Source: Spirometra erinaceieuropaei
Taxonomy: Eukaryota > Platyhelminthes > Cestoda > Diphyllobothriidea > Diphyllobothriidae
Assembly (NCBI GenBank): GCA_902702965.1
Contig: CACRXP010000007.1
Coordinates: forward strand, 589,597 to 653,596
Length of the DNA: 64,000 nucleotides
Direction of reading: 5' to 3'
Positions 47,401 to 50,566 of this stretch are shown here, piece after piece (positions within the stretch are counted from its first letter, which is position 1; the number at the start of each line of letters is the position of its first letter). The notes beneath the pieces were generated by a model. It ran no database searches, was not told the origin of the DNA, and worked only from the letters and a program-made list of their open reading frames with translations. Position numbers and translations under genes: made by a program.

Positions 47401-48093
47401 TCTACTCGCATTGTTTCTCTTGCCTTGGAACATCGAAACCCCTAGAAGTTGTATACTTTGAAATTTAAATGAAGACAGGGGTGTGGTTTATGGCCGGGAT
47501 TACTTAATCCAAAATGCATTTATATTAAGCAAAAGAGTTGAACACATAAGAACTTTGCGGTACCACAAGTTTTTTATCCGGCATATTGTCAACAATTAAA
47601 AGAGGACACTAGTTTTACTATTTAATGATAATAGTAGATTAATTTAATGCTCCTTTTCTGCATTGTCAAAAAGGTATTGCATCGTCGCATTTTTACTCCG
47701 ATGACTACCTTAAGACATCCTGACCGCCCTTAAACAATAGTCACTGCAAAGTCTTTCTGTTTCTTCCTCTGGCACGTAAAAATAAATATTGCCATTTATT
47801 TTTTGTGCAATTACTCCCCGGACCAAGTAACCCCGGCCATAAACCAAACCCTTGCCCACATAAAGTTAAATGTAAGCGGTACCGTGTGCTGCTCAAGTCT
47901 GGCTTATCTTTAATAGCTATGTCAATTTTCCCGCTGTCAGGTTAAAACCGGATTTCTGGTCCTTCTCGTCACGGAGGCGATTGTCCTGTTCTGCATGATG
48001 ACCTATGTTACTGCATTTTTCCACTTGAATGAGATGCCCTCCTGGGCCAACTCAAGTCTGCCAAATGGGGCGTCCAACGCAACGCTCCCATGA
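14308..48093 (+). CDS. SLC13-type Na+-coupled anion transporter gene (13 exons found)
   Basis: Joined exons: 14308-14418, 22233-22385, 22551-22666, 24795-24907, 26489-26663, 29157-29276, 31090-31296, 34512-34640, 34687-34787, 36658-36779, 38638-38799, 44703-44805, 47941-48093. They give about 587 codons plus an estimated 11-12 missing. SLC13 proteins are plasma-membrane symporters that import di/tricarboxylates or sulfate with sodium. Visible family blocks are the first helix, GYWITGFIPLYVTALLP, AAENTNLHRRIA, a SNT-like block (MWMNNTSTT), GGIATITGTATN, GSWMAFAFP, GREPGVPGW, SWGVILLMGGGYAL, a second SNT-like block (TNAATVTIL), LAFMLPASTPPNAI and the C-terminal PSWAN. All introns used are GT-AG and phases agree except across 38799/44703. 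Substrate cannot be told from sequence alone. Confidence 0.93.
14944..15044. repeat. 101-bp imperfect palindrome (hairpin)
   Basis: The arm starting ttaactgctg with tagatcagttta pairs with taaactgatct and cagcagttaa. The centre is near 14995 (cctatagacc). It sits in intron 1, directly upstream of a dispersed repeat. Confidence 0.7.
15055..15225 (+). repeat. Dispersed repeat, copy 2 (partner at 10761-10965)
   Basis: It shares blocks taccagaaagcaca, gtgttattcagcggc and tggtgcctgtgctg with the copy at 10.8 kb. Function and class are unknown. Confidence 0.5.
15285..16121. mobile_element. Palindromic element, copy 3 (left end truncated)
   Basis: The sequence follows the family order from the cttcag...ggcttctga block of the left arm to the right terminus (aacatttcatgag...atctaccg). 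The outer ~110 bases of the left arm are missing. Internal ORFs on the minus strand (15300-15698) belong to its arms and loop. Confidence 0.7.
16332..16408 (+). repeat. 38-bp tandem duplication
   Basis: ctcgagctcctgggtttaca begins at 16332 and again at 16370, the second copy differing by about one base. It duplicates part of the Penelope reverse transcriptase and shifts its frame. Confidence 0.85.
16669..16714 (-). ncRNA. Candidate hammerhead ribozyme, Penelope family 2
   Basis: On the minus strand, tttcgt (stem I), the core CTGACGA (16708-16702), a 20-base stem II region with gtcggt/accgac, then GAAA (16681-16678), ATTT and acgag closing stem I. Stem III would be only two base pairs, as in minimal Penelope-type hammerheads thought to act as dimers. 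Stem II is imperfect near the core (one extra C and two G-U pairs). Confidence 0.4.
17050..17523 (-). CDS. GIY-YIG endonuclease domain of nested Penelope element
   Basis: An open frame of 157 codons. It contains a linker (SIAHKPASSLRETLCRVKDP), then VIYRIPCANC, PSVYIGHTGR, TRINEHKLALRRRD and REFLEAWHSG. These hold the GIY-like VIY, the YIG, the catalytic-type arginine and the glutamate of the GIY-YIG fold, plus the CxxC typical of Penelope-type nucleases. In a complete element this domain would nick the target DNA. The reverse transcriptase that should precede it is absent, so this is a fragment, but it has no internal stop and is therefore relatively young. Confidence 0.85.
   Translation of the reverse strand: MKALRKIELYTGISIAHKPASSLRETLCRVKDPVPKEQLTNVIYRIPCANCPSVYIGHTGRCLGTRINEHKLALRRRDPLSLVFRHAIEHDHRFNWDGTEVIAKANTRQAREFLEAWHSGATSINRHVDLDAHYEGLRTRSLSCSHTSTFANPHSAT
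18450..19440. other. No recognisable feature
   Basis: Intron 1 sequence between the Penelope element and the telomere-like tract. The ORF at 18679-18951 (-) has no recognised domain. Confidence 0.4.
19440..19625 (-). repeat. Telomere-like tract within a repeat unit
   Basis: The unit opens with gggaccggcggtaatagggg, then continues as degenerate ccctaaccc units, then cagatgcggctgcgaa. The same opening and the cagatgc.gc segment recur at 32630-32680. The C-rich strand is on +. Confidence 0.65.
19810..20520 (-). mobile_element. CR1-type LINE 3' fragment
   Basis: On the minus strand, 20514-20290 encodes NKCTMLRLGNR...YQLNGTTL and VWMTTTPK, and 20102-19833 encodes ALQGGDFFNLVITTN and VVGPWDNLP...SVETFRHHLDKHM. 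These match the end of the reverse transcriptase and the conserved C-terminal tail of CR1 elements such as the copy at 39.3-42.4 kb. Between them it is broken by stops. It is 5' truncated, as is usual for LINE insertions. Confidence 0.85.
20788..21771. mobile_element. Palindromic element, copy 4
   Basis: A 984-bp element, TA on both sides (20786-20787 and 21772-21773). It starts cagtaggtgggctaactc and ends gagttagcccaccaactc. Arms and loop follow the same order as copy 1. It lies in intron 1. Confidence 0.85.
21774..22232. other. Intron 1 end, no recognisable feature
   Basis: Ordinary AT-rich sequence leading to the exon 2 acceptor. Confidence 0.5.
22233..22385 (+). CDS. SLC13-like exon 2
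   Basis: The acceptor is ttgttattcag and the donor is tca|gtaagt, both phase 0. It encodes AYLLLLMSGYWITGFIPL followed by YVTALLPVLFAPLMG. This is the very conserved AY...YWCTE.IPL.VT.L.P block of SLC13, ending at REYMS. Confidence 0.93.
22551..22666 (+). CDS. SLC13-like exon 3
   Basis: The acceptor is ttttgcttgtag and the donor is ct|gtaagt, phase 0 to 2. It encodes NLLFLSCMILAVAAE followed by NTNLHRRIA, equivalent to the family's LFLGG...A.A.E..NLHKRIA block, ending near SDPR. The usual GG pair is SC here. It lies only 165 bases after exon 2 and is overlapped by a long spurious antisense ORF. Confidence 0.9.
22913..23337. repeat. Foldback built from two Penelope-like 3' ends
   Basis: The arm at 22913-23037 is the inverse of 23216-23337, around a ~180-base spacer. 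Each arm resembles the conserved 3' region of the Penelope copies at 27.2 and 45.2 kb (gatgaagaag...ggaacaggtttattta...gacgt.tcgaa). It also carries a hammerhead-like module. A 346-codon antisense ORF (22425-23465) spans exon 3 and this foldback and is not a gene. Confidence 0.75.
23250..23296 (+). ncRNA. Degenerate hammerhead motif in foldback arm
   Basis: Stem I acgct/agcgt is perfect and GAAA-CGTC is intact, but the first core box is TTGACGA, with U for the catalytic C. Stem II is short (ggag/cttc). The opposite arm (22952-22999, minus) is more decayed (TTGACAA, GATA). Confidence 0.45.
23340..24190. other. No recognisable feature
   Basis: Intron 3 sequence. I found no exon, since exon 3 joins exon 4 in phase without one. 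Confidence 0.4.
24200..24362. repeat. (GAT)n/(GAG)n low-complexity tract with assembly gap
   Basis: gatgat and gaggag trinucleotide repeats flank a run of 97 N at 24248-24344. ORFs running through it are repeat artefacts. The gap lies inside intron 3, so it does not affect the protein. Confidence 0.95.
24795..24907 (+). CDS. SLC13-like exon 4 (first SNT-like motif)
   Basis: Phase 2 to 1, acceptor catactcag, donor aaag|gtatct. It encodes FLSMWMNNTSTTVMMV then IVEALLTKLDD. The family's sodium/substrate-site SNT motif is NNT here. Joining to exon 3 gives a segment about three residues shorter than the human paralogues. Confidence 0.9.
25143..26355 (-). mobile_element. Tc1/mariner transposon, decayed, same ends as palindromic family
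   Basis: A 1213-bp element flanked by TA at 25141-25142 and 26356-26357. The ends are cagtgggtgagctaaatc (left) and, inverted, cagtaggcggtttagatt (right), both continuing atgaaatgtcg. Transposase on the minus strand: start MKCRGRNLSEKYV near 26337, then GRKLGF, the CDEVSFLD segment with the second-half SDE-type aspartate, RLVVWIAIKFGE, and LHDNALVPRSK with the DNAP.HRS-type aspartate. Frameshifts and stops make it inactive. It occupies intron 4. Confidence 0.85.
25746..26337 (-). pseudogene. Tc1/mariner transposase pseudogene
   Basis: It encodes the paired-type N-terminal DNA-binding region (26337-26134) and the DDE core (26130-25746) in several frames. The start codon lies inside the terminal inverted repeat. 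In active relatives the protein binds the inverted repeats and cuts and pastes the element at TA. The third catalytic acidic residue was not found, and the region 25745-25170 is too decayed to read. Confidence 0.75.
26489..26663 (+). CDS. SLC13-like exon 5
   Basis: The acceptor tttcagag|at is chosen because it keeps phase with exon 4; an acceptor two bases earlier would break the frame. It encodes a charged cytoplasmic loop then ISLSIAYASSCGGIATITG followed by TATNTIF, the family's Y.ASIGG.ATLTGT..N block. It ends in phase 2 with donor ag|gtcagc. Confidence 0.92.
26664..27156. other. Intron 5 start, no recognisable feature
   Basis: No ORF or repeat recognised before the Penelope fragment. 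Confidence 0.4.
27157..27910 (-). mobile_element. Penelope-like family 1 fragment with direct terminal repeats
   Basis: On the minus strand, ~27790-27560 holds decayed GIY-YIG nuclease sequence (RRGDSNSQVAAHSTGSGH, FKFQEAEILARG). Downstream, 27300-27157 is the conserved 3' region with a hammerhead. A segment (tccgaggtgtctacatacgg, continuing to tcatccatct) occurs at 27161-27216 and again at 27851-27906 in direct orientation. A 22-base inverted repeat (gctcggcaaactggctca) flanks the nuclease part (27479-27500, ~27827-27849). Such partial terminal repeats are typical of Penelope insertions. It lies in intron 5. Confidence 0.8.
27257..27300 (-). ncRNA. Hammerhead ribozyme, core complete
   Basis: On the minus strand: stem I tgtct, CTGATGA (27295-27289), one extra T, stem II ggattc-gagtga-gaatcc, GAAA (27269-27266), CGTC, then aggca pairing back to tgtct (five pairs, one G-U). 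All invariant core positions of a minimal type I hammerhead are present, with a near-absent stem III. Cleavage would fall after GTC (27262). Penelope-like elements are known to carry such minimal hammerheads in their terminal repeats. Confidence 0.75.
27911..29156. other. No recognisable feature
   Basis: Intron 5 sequence. Short ORFs near 28614-28969 overlap on both strands and show no domain. Confidence 0.4.
29157..29276 (+). CDS. SLC13-like exon 6
   Basis: Acceptor cttactgcag, donor ag|gtaagc, phase 2 to 2. It encodes FGEGTPLNFGSWMAFAFP and a long hydrophobic helix (ISLLCLLAVWIVLCLIYL), matching the NFASWFAFAFP plus helix block of the family. Confidence 0.92.
29628..30620. mobile_element. 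Palindromic element, copy 6 (diverged subfamily)
   Basis: About 993 bp. It begins after TA with cagcgcgggacccatctc then atgaaatgttgg, and ends in the inverse ccaacatttcatgaaatcgg. The arm order matches the family but with many differences. It resembles the half copy at 1835-2310 (cttaagtaatccttcctaat in both). It lies in intron 6. Confidence 0.75.
31090..31296 (+). CDS. SLC13-like exon 7 (large charged loop)
   Basis: Acceptor aaacgtag|g, donor aa|gtaaga, phase 2 to 2. It encodes an acidic cytoplasmic loop (for example EVEEKEVGSRDASVTI) and the conserved tail VQKIVREESLALGSI, equivalent to the family's L..EY..LG.. segment. The loop is longer than in vertebrate paralogues. Confidence 0.85.
31488..31665 (-). 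mobile_element. tRNA-Arg-derived SINE, copy 1
   Basis: Minus strand: box A-like tggtccagtgg, the anticodon-arm stretch aacttctaactaac, box B-like gtttgagcc, then the family body to ggagactggaatgg (inverse) and a 3' end near the taataggcag flank. It is SINE-sized and non-coding, and lies in intron 7. The hammerhead-like module is at 31520-31564. Confidence 0.8.
31520..31564 (-). ncRNA. Hammerhead-like module in SINE copy 1
   Basis: Minus strand: gagtgg, CTAACGA, cggct-aata-agcc, ATAA, TTGACCAT, T, ccagtc. Layout is the same as the other SINE copies, with a decayed core. Confidence 0.4.
32060..33105 (-). mobile_element. mariner-type transposase remnant split by a telomere-like insert
   Basis: Minus strand, N-side part 33100-32885: VLYSDENLFTVDSLSN, the first catalytic-aspartate block. 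C-side part 32590-32060: SVMVFGLIESDDK, MPPVFIDVGVELNTDVYL, VFEQDGVPPHMSRKTQKWL, YFGPKDM and PPYSPGLSS, where the family has SPDLN, so the third catalytic D is G. Between them lie ~295 bases of unrelated repeat with telomere-like units. Several frameshifts are present. This mariner is distinct from the one at 25.1-26.4 kb. Confidence 0.85.
32590..32885 (-). repeat. Telomere-like repeat unit inserted in mariner
   Basis: It contains gggaccggtggtaatagggg, cagatgcagccgg and a run of degenerate ccctaaccc units (32760-32885). The unit is shared with 19440-19740. The two sides are consecutive parts of a mariner transposase, so this came in later. Confidence 0.7.
33250..34231. mobile_element. Palindromic element, copy 7
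   Basis: A 982-bp element with TA on both sides (33248-33249 and 34232-34233) and ends cactaggtgggttaactc and gttagcccacctactg. Arms of ~395 bases match each other closely. The loop (~33640-33840) contains gtgcgcggaaaatatacggc. It lies in intron 7. Confidence 0.87.
34512..34640 (+). CDS. SLC13-like exon 8
   Basis: Acceptor tattttttag, donor ga|gtgagt, phase 2 to 2. It encodes YGEISCLIMFALLILLWIG then REPGVPGWSRLMP, matching the family's helix followed by RDPGF.PGW. Confidence 0.92.
34687..34787 (+). CDS. SLC13-like exon 9
   Basis: Acceptor ttttcccaag, donor agag|gtagga, phase 2 to 1. It encodes FVDDVQATVFFVILAFLLP followed by ATNPLRVRLNAEER, equivalent to YVSDATVAIF...LFIIPS. The intron before it is only 46 bases, unlike the kilobase introns elsewhere. 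Confidence 0.92.
34788..35490. other. Intron 9 start, no recognisable feature
   Basis: No gene or repeat recognised before the SINE pair. Confidence 0.4.
35494..35640 (-). mobile_element. tRNA-Arg-derived SINE, copy 2 (head truncated)
   Basis: Minus strand: the tRNA-like part from the anticodon arm (cttctaactaacaggt) through box B (gttcgagcc), then the body to ccagtctcccttgtctttgg. The first ~40 bases of the head are missing. It abuts copy 3 head to head. Its hammerhead module is at 35524-35568. Confidence 0.85.
35524..35568 (-). ncRNA. Hammerhead-like module in SINE copy 2
   Basis: Minus strand: gactgg, CTGACGA, c-ggct-aata-agcc, a decayed GAAA box (AAAA), ATAGCCAT, T, ccagtc. Stem I gactgg/ccagtc is perfect, and helix III is the near-palindrome ATGGCCAT of the family. 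Position G12 reads A, so this copy should not cleave. Confidence 0.5.
35645..35825 (+). mobile_element. tRNA-Arg-derived SINE, copy 3 (best head)
   Basis: The head has box A tggcccagggg (35664-35674), gcgttggacttctaa as in tRNA-Arg(UCU), and a perfect box B gttcgagcc (35710-35718), the internal RNA polymerase III promoter of tRNA genes. The unrelated body ends ccagtctcccttgtctttg then tcggtaataaccttctgcc. It is not a working tRNA, since the acceptor stem does not close. It lies in intron 9. Confidence 0.87.
35749..35793 (+). ncRNA. Hammerhead-like module in SINE copy 3
   Basis: gactgt, CTGGCGA (family CTGACGA), cggct-gaca-agcc, ATAA, then the perfect palindrome ATGGCCAT, T and ccagtc. The core is mutated at two places. 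The spacing is identical to copies 1, 2 and 4. Confidence 0.45.
35885..36340 (+). repeat. Dispersed repeat (partner of 1-700)
   Basis: It contains gatgaagtgcttatgacccg, agaccccagtggtggaccgg, gcatgtttctgtccggtcg and ttatgattggttggatgaag, all with counterparts at 1-700. It begins near agcgccccctaccataac. It follows the SINE pair by about 60 bases in intron 9. No coding signature. Confidence 0.55.
36341..36657. other. Intron 9 end, no recognisable feature
   Basis: Nothing recognised before the exon 10 acceptor. Confidence 0.5.
36658..36779 (+). CDS. SLC13-like exon 10
   Basis: Acceptor aacttttag, donor atg|gtaagc, phase 1 to 0. It encodes CSWGVILLMGGGYALSK, the family's VPWGIVLLLGGGFALAKG block. 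The donor after ATG was preferred to gtcatt nine bases earlier because it gives the expected spacing to SGLS in exon 11. Confidence 0.93.
36780..38637. other. Intron 10, no recognisable feature
   Basis: I found no repeat family match and no exon. It is one of the few long introns in this gene without a recognised mobile element. Confidence 0.4.
38638..38799 (+). CDS. SLC13-like exon 11 (second SNT-like motif)
   Basis: Acceptor cttcttttttaag, donor ttg|gtaagt, phase 0 to 0, 54 codons. It encodes SGLSNVISEAL...VALIGGILTQVITNAATV then TILAPIVFDL. The second SNT/SNV-type motif of the family reads TNA. Confidence 0.92.
39298..39645 (-). CDS. CR1 C-terminal tail after frameshift
   Basis: 115 codons: PLSYRQLRGDLIQAFRIV, GDFFELATTTNLRG, KFFFSNRVVAAWNALPEDV, FKWRLDQH. 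This is the conserved region at the end of CR1/Jockey-type polymerases. It overlaps the end of the reverse transcriptase frame by ~40 bases, showing a recent frameshift. Confidence 0.88.
   Translation of the reverse strand: MVTTYSNLDLFPLSYRQLRGDLIQAFRIVRNQGCCLAFGDFFELATTTNLRGHPLKLRVAGVRLDTRKFFFSNRVVAAWNALPEDVVMSGSVDTFKWRLDQHCSAHHNNAGLRPP
39606..41483 (-). CDS. CR1 reverse transcriptase
   Basis: 625 codons without a stop. It starts with the endonuclease SDH motif, then a linker (WRGDFDQMRAEI...NHCPLSRKRL) and the palm: GPDEIPAKILKEL, WKSAWITPLYKGG, YRPVSLTSICCKIMEK, YIDFKRAFDSVPH (about residue 369), SGVPQGSVLGPTLF (about 426), MFADDITIWS (about 455), then the thumb LPFNVNKCTFLRVG. Catalytic aspartates are intact. 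Downstream a frameshift separates the tail (39645-39298). Confidence 0.93.
   Translation of the reverse strand: MPTPLSKSDHVVLLWDYSLFSMPKKPGTVRRNLWRGDFDQMRAEILRIEWESIFVGSILEDWQRFREILHELIVNHCPLSRKRLTNRPRWLTQALKNEVNKKRQLWKKSLSDRSPTSICAYKIQRNRVKGLILKTRKEFERDLLNRAAENPKLFYGYIRQCTRNKDPIPLLRTAECEHLTDDRAKADHLSEFFRSVFSSETGFNPSALQSFEDTPIIETVQFTEGMVLTELLRLKESKSPGPDEIPAKILKELAGELSKPLSMLFHTSFETGYLPPDWKSAWITPLYKGGSRVSANNYRPVSLTSICCKIMEKIIKQQLMQFLEQNHLLSDSQHGFRKGRSCVTNLLYCLEHWTRAVDRGDMVHAIYIDFKRAFDSVPHHRLLYKLSRAGVRGKLLMWIRSFLIGRSQAVHVGDQQSAEVAVKSGVPQGSVLGPTLFLVYVNDCANELNCDVAMFADDITIWSTIRSEVDEARLQTSLDHLEQWSKDWLLPFNVNKCTFLRVGRTSSPNHTVYRLTGKPLQEVDAQKDLGVWITTSLKPSLQCSKVAKSAMSMLYLVKRAFSSFDEDCFAKVFQTFVRPHLEFAIQAWRPWTAKDLGILEKVQRRATKLVSGQWSLPTLILTSFL
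41468..42238 (-). CDS. CR1 apurinic-like (EEP) endonuclease
   Basis: 256 codons. LYTNVQSLLSKFDELKI (metal-site N), VISLTETWL (catalytic E), FRRDREGRQGGGVLTYVK, TVYRPPRRD and ILIMGDFNAPHIDW (catalytic D and N), then CLDLVLTKS. The final SDH motif of the fold is found at residues 7-9 of the following frame (41465-41455), so endonuclease and reverse transcriptase were one ORF before a frameshift near 41475. It would nick target DNA to prime reverse transcription. Confidence 0.9.
   Translation of the reverse strand: MSNIQQPSTAASVTLPLDRSCPNDRAADILSEGANPNVTTSSVSRKLKFLYTNVQSLLSKFDELKIHLCDLSPDVISLTETWLTQHVDDLELALPGYQMFRRDREGRQGGGVLTYVKNGLNVSDKTDNFSCSSEAIWLSIKVPSSPSLDVLTVYRPPRRDNMADARLLEELEKFATRPDILIMGDFNAPHIDWSSTHANSSEQTFDWSFLNTALKLFLTQHVMLPTRVREGQQANCLDLVLTKSQDSIDEVSCLPP
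42235..42620 (-). CDS. CR1 ORF1 C-terminal domain
   Basis: EDLSLLQGLLNNILEPTEA then EVIKVFRLGK, one in-frame stop, then RPRPLKVVLTSSDQA and PDYSPAERLKHRQLV, ending RKRLSEGENN. The RLG...RPRPLKV pattern and the PDYSP.ERL.HR ending are typical of LINE ORF1 nucleic-acid-binding proteins with an RRM-like fold. The stop overlaps the start of the endonuclease ORF. Related pieces occur at 53990-54240 and 60152-60500. Confidence 0.75.
43330..44300. mobile_element. Palindromic element, copy 8
   Basis: A 971-bp element starting cagtaggtaggctaactc and ending gttagcccacctagtg. It is flanked by ga on the left and ta on the right, so one TA is mutated. The arms and loop are as in the other copies. Confidence 0.85.
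44440..44570 (+). mobile_element. tRNA-Arg-derived SINE, copy 4
   Basis: Box B gattcgagcc, the body acttgggtaaggctg, a hammerhead-like module at 44505-44549 (TTGACGA, cggct-aata-aaccg, GAAG, caatc), and the tail caatctcccttgcccttgtc. The head upstream of box B is poorly preserved. It lies about 130 bases before exon 12. Confidence 0.75.
44703..44805 (+). CDS. SLC13-like exon 12
   Basis: Acceptor cttcctcctcag, donor atg|gtaaac. It encodes IPLTIATSLAFMLPASTPP then NAIIFSKGRVPLLEM. This is close to the sodium:sulfate symporter signature, with A in place of an aliphatic residue after the P. The phase requires two bases left over from an upstream exon, but exon 11 ends in phase 0, so a mini-exon of about 35 nt is missing between them. 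Confidence 0.92.
44806..45130. other. Intron 12 start; short CAA run
   Basis: A (CAA)n run at ~44940-44957; nothing else recognised. Confidence 0.5.
45131..46110 (-). mobile_element. Penelope-like family 1 3' fragment
   Basis: Minus strand: a linker remnant, then GIY-YIG nuclease NVVYRI.CSCGKDTYVGHTGR (~45850-45780), then ANSSVAVDSTGSGH, FKPQEAKILARGDNR and GELLESWFPGPLSF, with the glutamate at the expected place. Several frame changes. Downstream (45425-45131) is the 3' region shared with 7.1 and 27.2 kb, with a decayed hammerhead at 45247-45289 (CTGATGA intact, GAAA reduced to GAAC). It lies in intron 12. Confidence 0.8.
45247..45289 (-). ncRNA. Decayed hammerhead motif
   Basis: CTGATGA is intact, stem II is gtccga/gaatcc-like and damaged, the second box is GAAC, and GTC has become GCC. 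Same relative position as the complete motif at 27257-27300. Confidence 0.45.
46280..47475. other. Intron 12, no recognisable feature
   Basis: AT-rich, with no domain or repeat recognised. Confidence 0.4.
47478..47870. mobile_element. MITE-like element with ~33-bp terminal inverted repeats
   Basis: The left end ggtttatggccgggattact is the inverse of agtaaccccggccataaacc on the right. The ~390 bases between do not code. A further copy of the right end, in inverted orientation, lies at 48735-48835 on the other side of exon 13. Confidence 0.7.
47941..48093 (+). CDS. SLC13-like terminal exon 13
   Basis: Acceptor cccgctgtcag, phase 0, ending at TGA 48091-48093. It encodes VKTGFLVLLVTEAIVLFCMM, then FFHLNEMPSWANSS and a short tail with N-glycosylation sequons (NSS, NAT). 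This matches the last helix and the F...PSWA ending of SLC13 proteins. Confidence 0.93.
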   Translation, partial: VKTGFLVLLVTEAIVLFCMMTYVTAFFHLNEMPSWANSSLPNGASNATLP

Positions 48094-48237
48094 CAGTGAA
48101 GCTGTCCATTCCTCGCCAGGGTATCTTCTCTCAGATCTAGAAGGCTCCCCTACATCGTTTCATCTACATGATTGTCTACGCCTTTTACTACTGATCAACT
48201 GATTACCAGGACCACTCAATTTATTACAAAAAAGGAG

Positions 48238-48243
48238 AATAAA
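48238..48243 (+). terminator. Poly(A) signal of the SLC13-like gene
   Basis: AATAAA 145 bases after the stop codon. It is the first canonical signal downstream and gives a short 3' UTR. Confidence 0.6.
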
Positions 48244-48349
48244 TGTAAACACAGTTGTGAAGTCGTTGACTTCTTTTTATGTAAGGCCACAAGAATATGA
48301 ACTCCCCAAACGATAGAAGGCCTTTTGCTAATTTGCAGAGGGTGGAGAT

Positions 48350-48440
48350 GCAGCTAAGATTAGGGTTATTATTAATGTCTGGGTTGGGGTTATGGCTAAG
48401 ACTAGGTGACTTCGGGTTAGTGTTAAGGTTGGGGTCAGGG
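48350..48440 (+). repeat. Degenerate telomere-like tract
   Basis: gggttagg and ggttaggg-like units, diverged, G-rich strand on +, about 100 bases beyond the poly(A) signal. Confidence 0.5.
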
Positions 48441-48734
48441 TTAGATTGAAGAGACGGGAGTTGGTATTCTCTGGAATTTAGTGCAGGGTCGCCTGTAGAA
48501 CGTGGAGTCCTTATTATCGCATTTAGCCGTTTCTCCTGCGAGACATAATTCAATATGTAGTTAATATGGATAGGCTCTCCTTGGTACATGGTTTTCAACT
48601 CACCCGTAAATTACTCCGTATGAACTACGGAACATTAACAGCATACCTTTAAATACGGGTTTTTCTGTAAATATGAATGAGTTTTCTTCTAAGAAGTTCA
48701 AGCGCTTCGTGAGGAAGTTTTCTTGTCCCCATGT

Positions 48735-48835
48735 AAACTTTATCCGAATGGACAAGGGTTTGGTTTATGGCCGGGGTTACTTGGTCCGGAGGGGGGGGGG
48801 TAATTGTGCAAAAAGAATAACTGGCAATAACGGTT
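48735..48835. mobile_element. Partial copy of the 47.5-kb MITE
   Basis: ggacaagggtttggtttatg, ccggggttacttggtccgg, a poly-G run, then taattgtgcaaaaagaataa. This is the inverse of 47778-47866. Confidence 0.65.
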
Positions 48836-49398
48836 TATAATCGGACATTGTCAGGCAGAAATAAGTGTCAGCCTTGATTTCAATCGGACATCGTCAGGGT
48901 AGAAATAAATGGCAGCCTTGAGGGGTACGTATGCGGATCGGACAGGACTGGCCTACATGTGGTATTGTATACGGGATTCAGAACTGACATCGTCAGGGCA
49001 GGATTGATACGCCGGCTGAGAGTCCGCGAGCGCGGTATTCCGTAAGTCTTATCTAGTTGTTGCTGCAAAAGTGTCTAAGCCAGTTGTTTACGGTTCTGAG
49101 CTATTCTGTCGTCCGCCTGTTTCCAATCAGCAGGGGAGCTGGGCTGATTGGCCGCAAGCGCAGGCGAGTTTAATGACAAACCTCGAATGGTCTTAACAGA
49201 GGCTCGACCAGAAGCGTGAGGCGGACAGAAGGGCAGTGAGACATCTCGGTGGCGAGCAAGTGTGCGGACCAAAACCAGGCTGCCCTGGTGCGTACAGGGA
49301 GGCACACGCGAGAGGCGCAGGGTTGCAACAGGCGCCTAGAGTACAGCCACTACACAGGATTAGTTCGGAGCTGTGCAATCGATTGAGTGATGAGCCCA

Positions 49399-49710
49399 CT
49401 ACCCGTGATCGTGCTGGTGGGCTGAGACTCGTGAGTGCCGGATATTGAAGCGTTTTTCGGTCAAACAGGGTATGTTTGGAGTCCCGAAATTGCGGAGAGC
49501 TTCGTTTTTATGGATGCGGATATGACCGGATAGGTCCAGGCTGTGAGTGAATATGCGTGTAATTTGTGTAGTGGGGCGGCTGCGACGGATTCGGAGGGTG
49601 TATTTCAGGGCTCCGAGCACCGGTGCACCGCTCAAAGTGTGATGGACTCGCAAGCTACCAACCAAGCCGATGCCCAAGGTGAATATGCGATCGAAAAGTT
49701 GACAGGTTGG
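49399..49710 (-). pseudogene. Zinc-finger tail of the LINE
   Basis: LPTCQLFDRIFTLGIGLVGS followed by LRVHHT, and TRIFTHSLDLSGHIRIHKNE. These show the F-(x)5-L-(x)2-H-(x)3-H backbone of C2H2 fingers, with one cysteine of each pair lost. Presumably a nucleic-acid-binding region of the LINE protein. Confidence 0.6.
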
Positions 49711-50566
49711 GAGCTAGTCCGTATCGCTGGTTGGGCGGCGATGGGGATGTAGATATTGCCTTTCGGAACGCCCGATGTCGTCGCATTGGTGGTTGGACTA
49801 GAAGCGATGTTTCTGGTGAAGCTGGTCGTTGCAATCGACGCGGGGGTTGAACGAGAAGGGTGGTGCCAGTGTGCCAGGGCTGCGGTTCGCTGTCAGGATT
49901 ATCACCGGCGATGAGTGTTGAAGTCGTCGTAGGTTTTGAGGCAGGAGTGACACTAGGGGTGTTCGTGGAATGATAAGCTGATGCTGCTGATTGGTTATTC
50001 CCTTGCGTTCGAAGACGTCTGACTGGGCGCTTAGCGCACTGACTGTGTGATGGCAGCGTGGGCAGGTTGAAGATGGTTGGCTTTAGGTAGTAAGGATCTG
50101 GGGCACCCAGAACTTGCGAGCAGTCCTTTTTGTTTTGTCAGCGACAATCAGATTTGCTTCGTAGCCGGTTGCGCCAGCCTTCGTTTCTCTTTACGGAACG
50201 GTCTGTCCTGAGCGAGGTCCTCCCATTTTTTTCGGGTTAACACGCAGTCGCTTCAGAGAGTTCAGTAAAGTACCCTTGTAGCGTCCGTTTTGCCTTCCCT
50301 GTCGGCGGACACCCGTAGCGCGTCTCCGCAGGAGTCGTTTGCTAATCACTGATCCTTCATCATTCAGCAGCTGCAGTTGTCTGAGCAGAGCTATTCCAGG
50401 ACTGCGTGCCAGGGGTACTTTGCTTCCATCTCGGCTTAGTATTCTGAGGAGGCAACTAAGAAAACTGATGAAGGTTTCTGACTTAATTGGAGTATACGGT
50501 CCAGGTTTCCAGTCCGGACAGAAGTGTCATCAAGATTATGACCTTGTGTACCTTCAGTTTTGTTGT

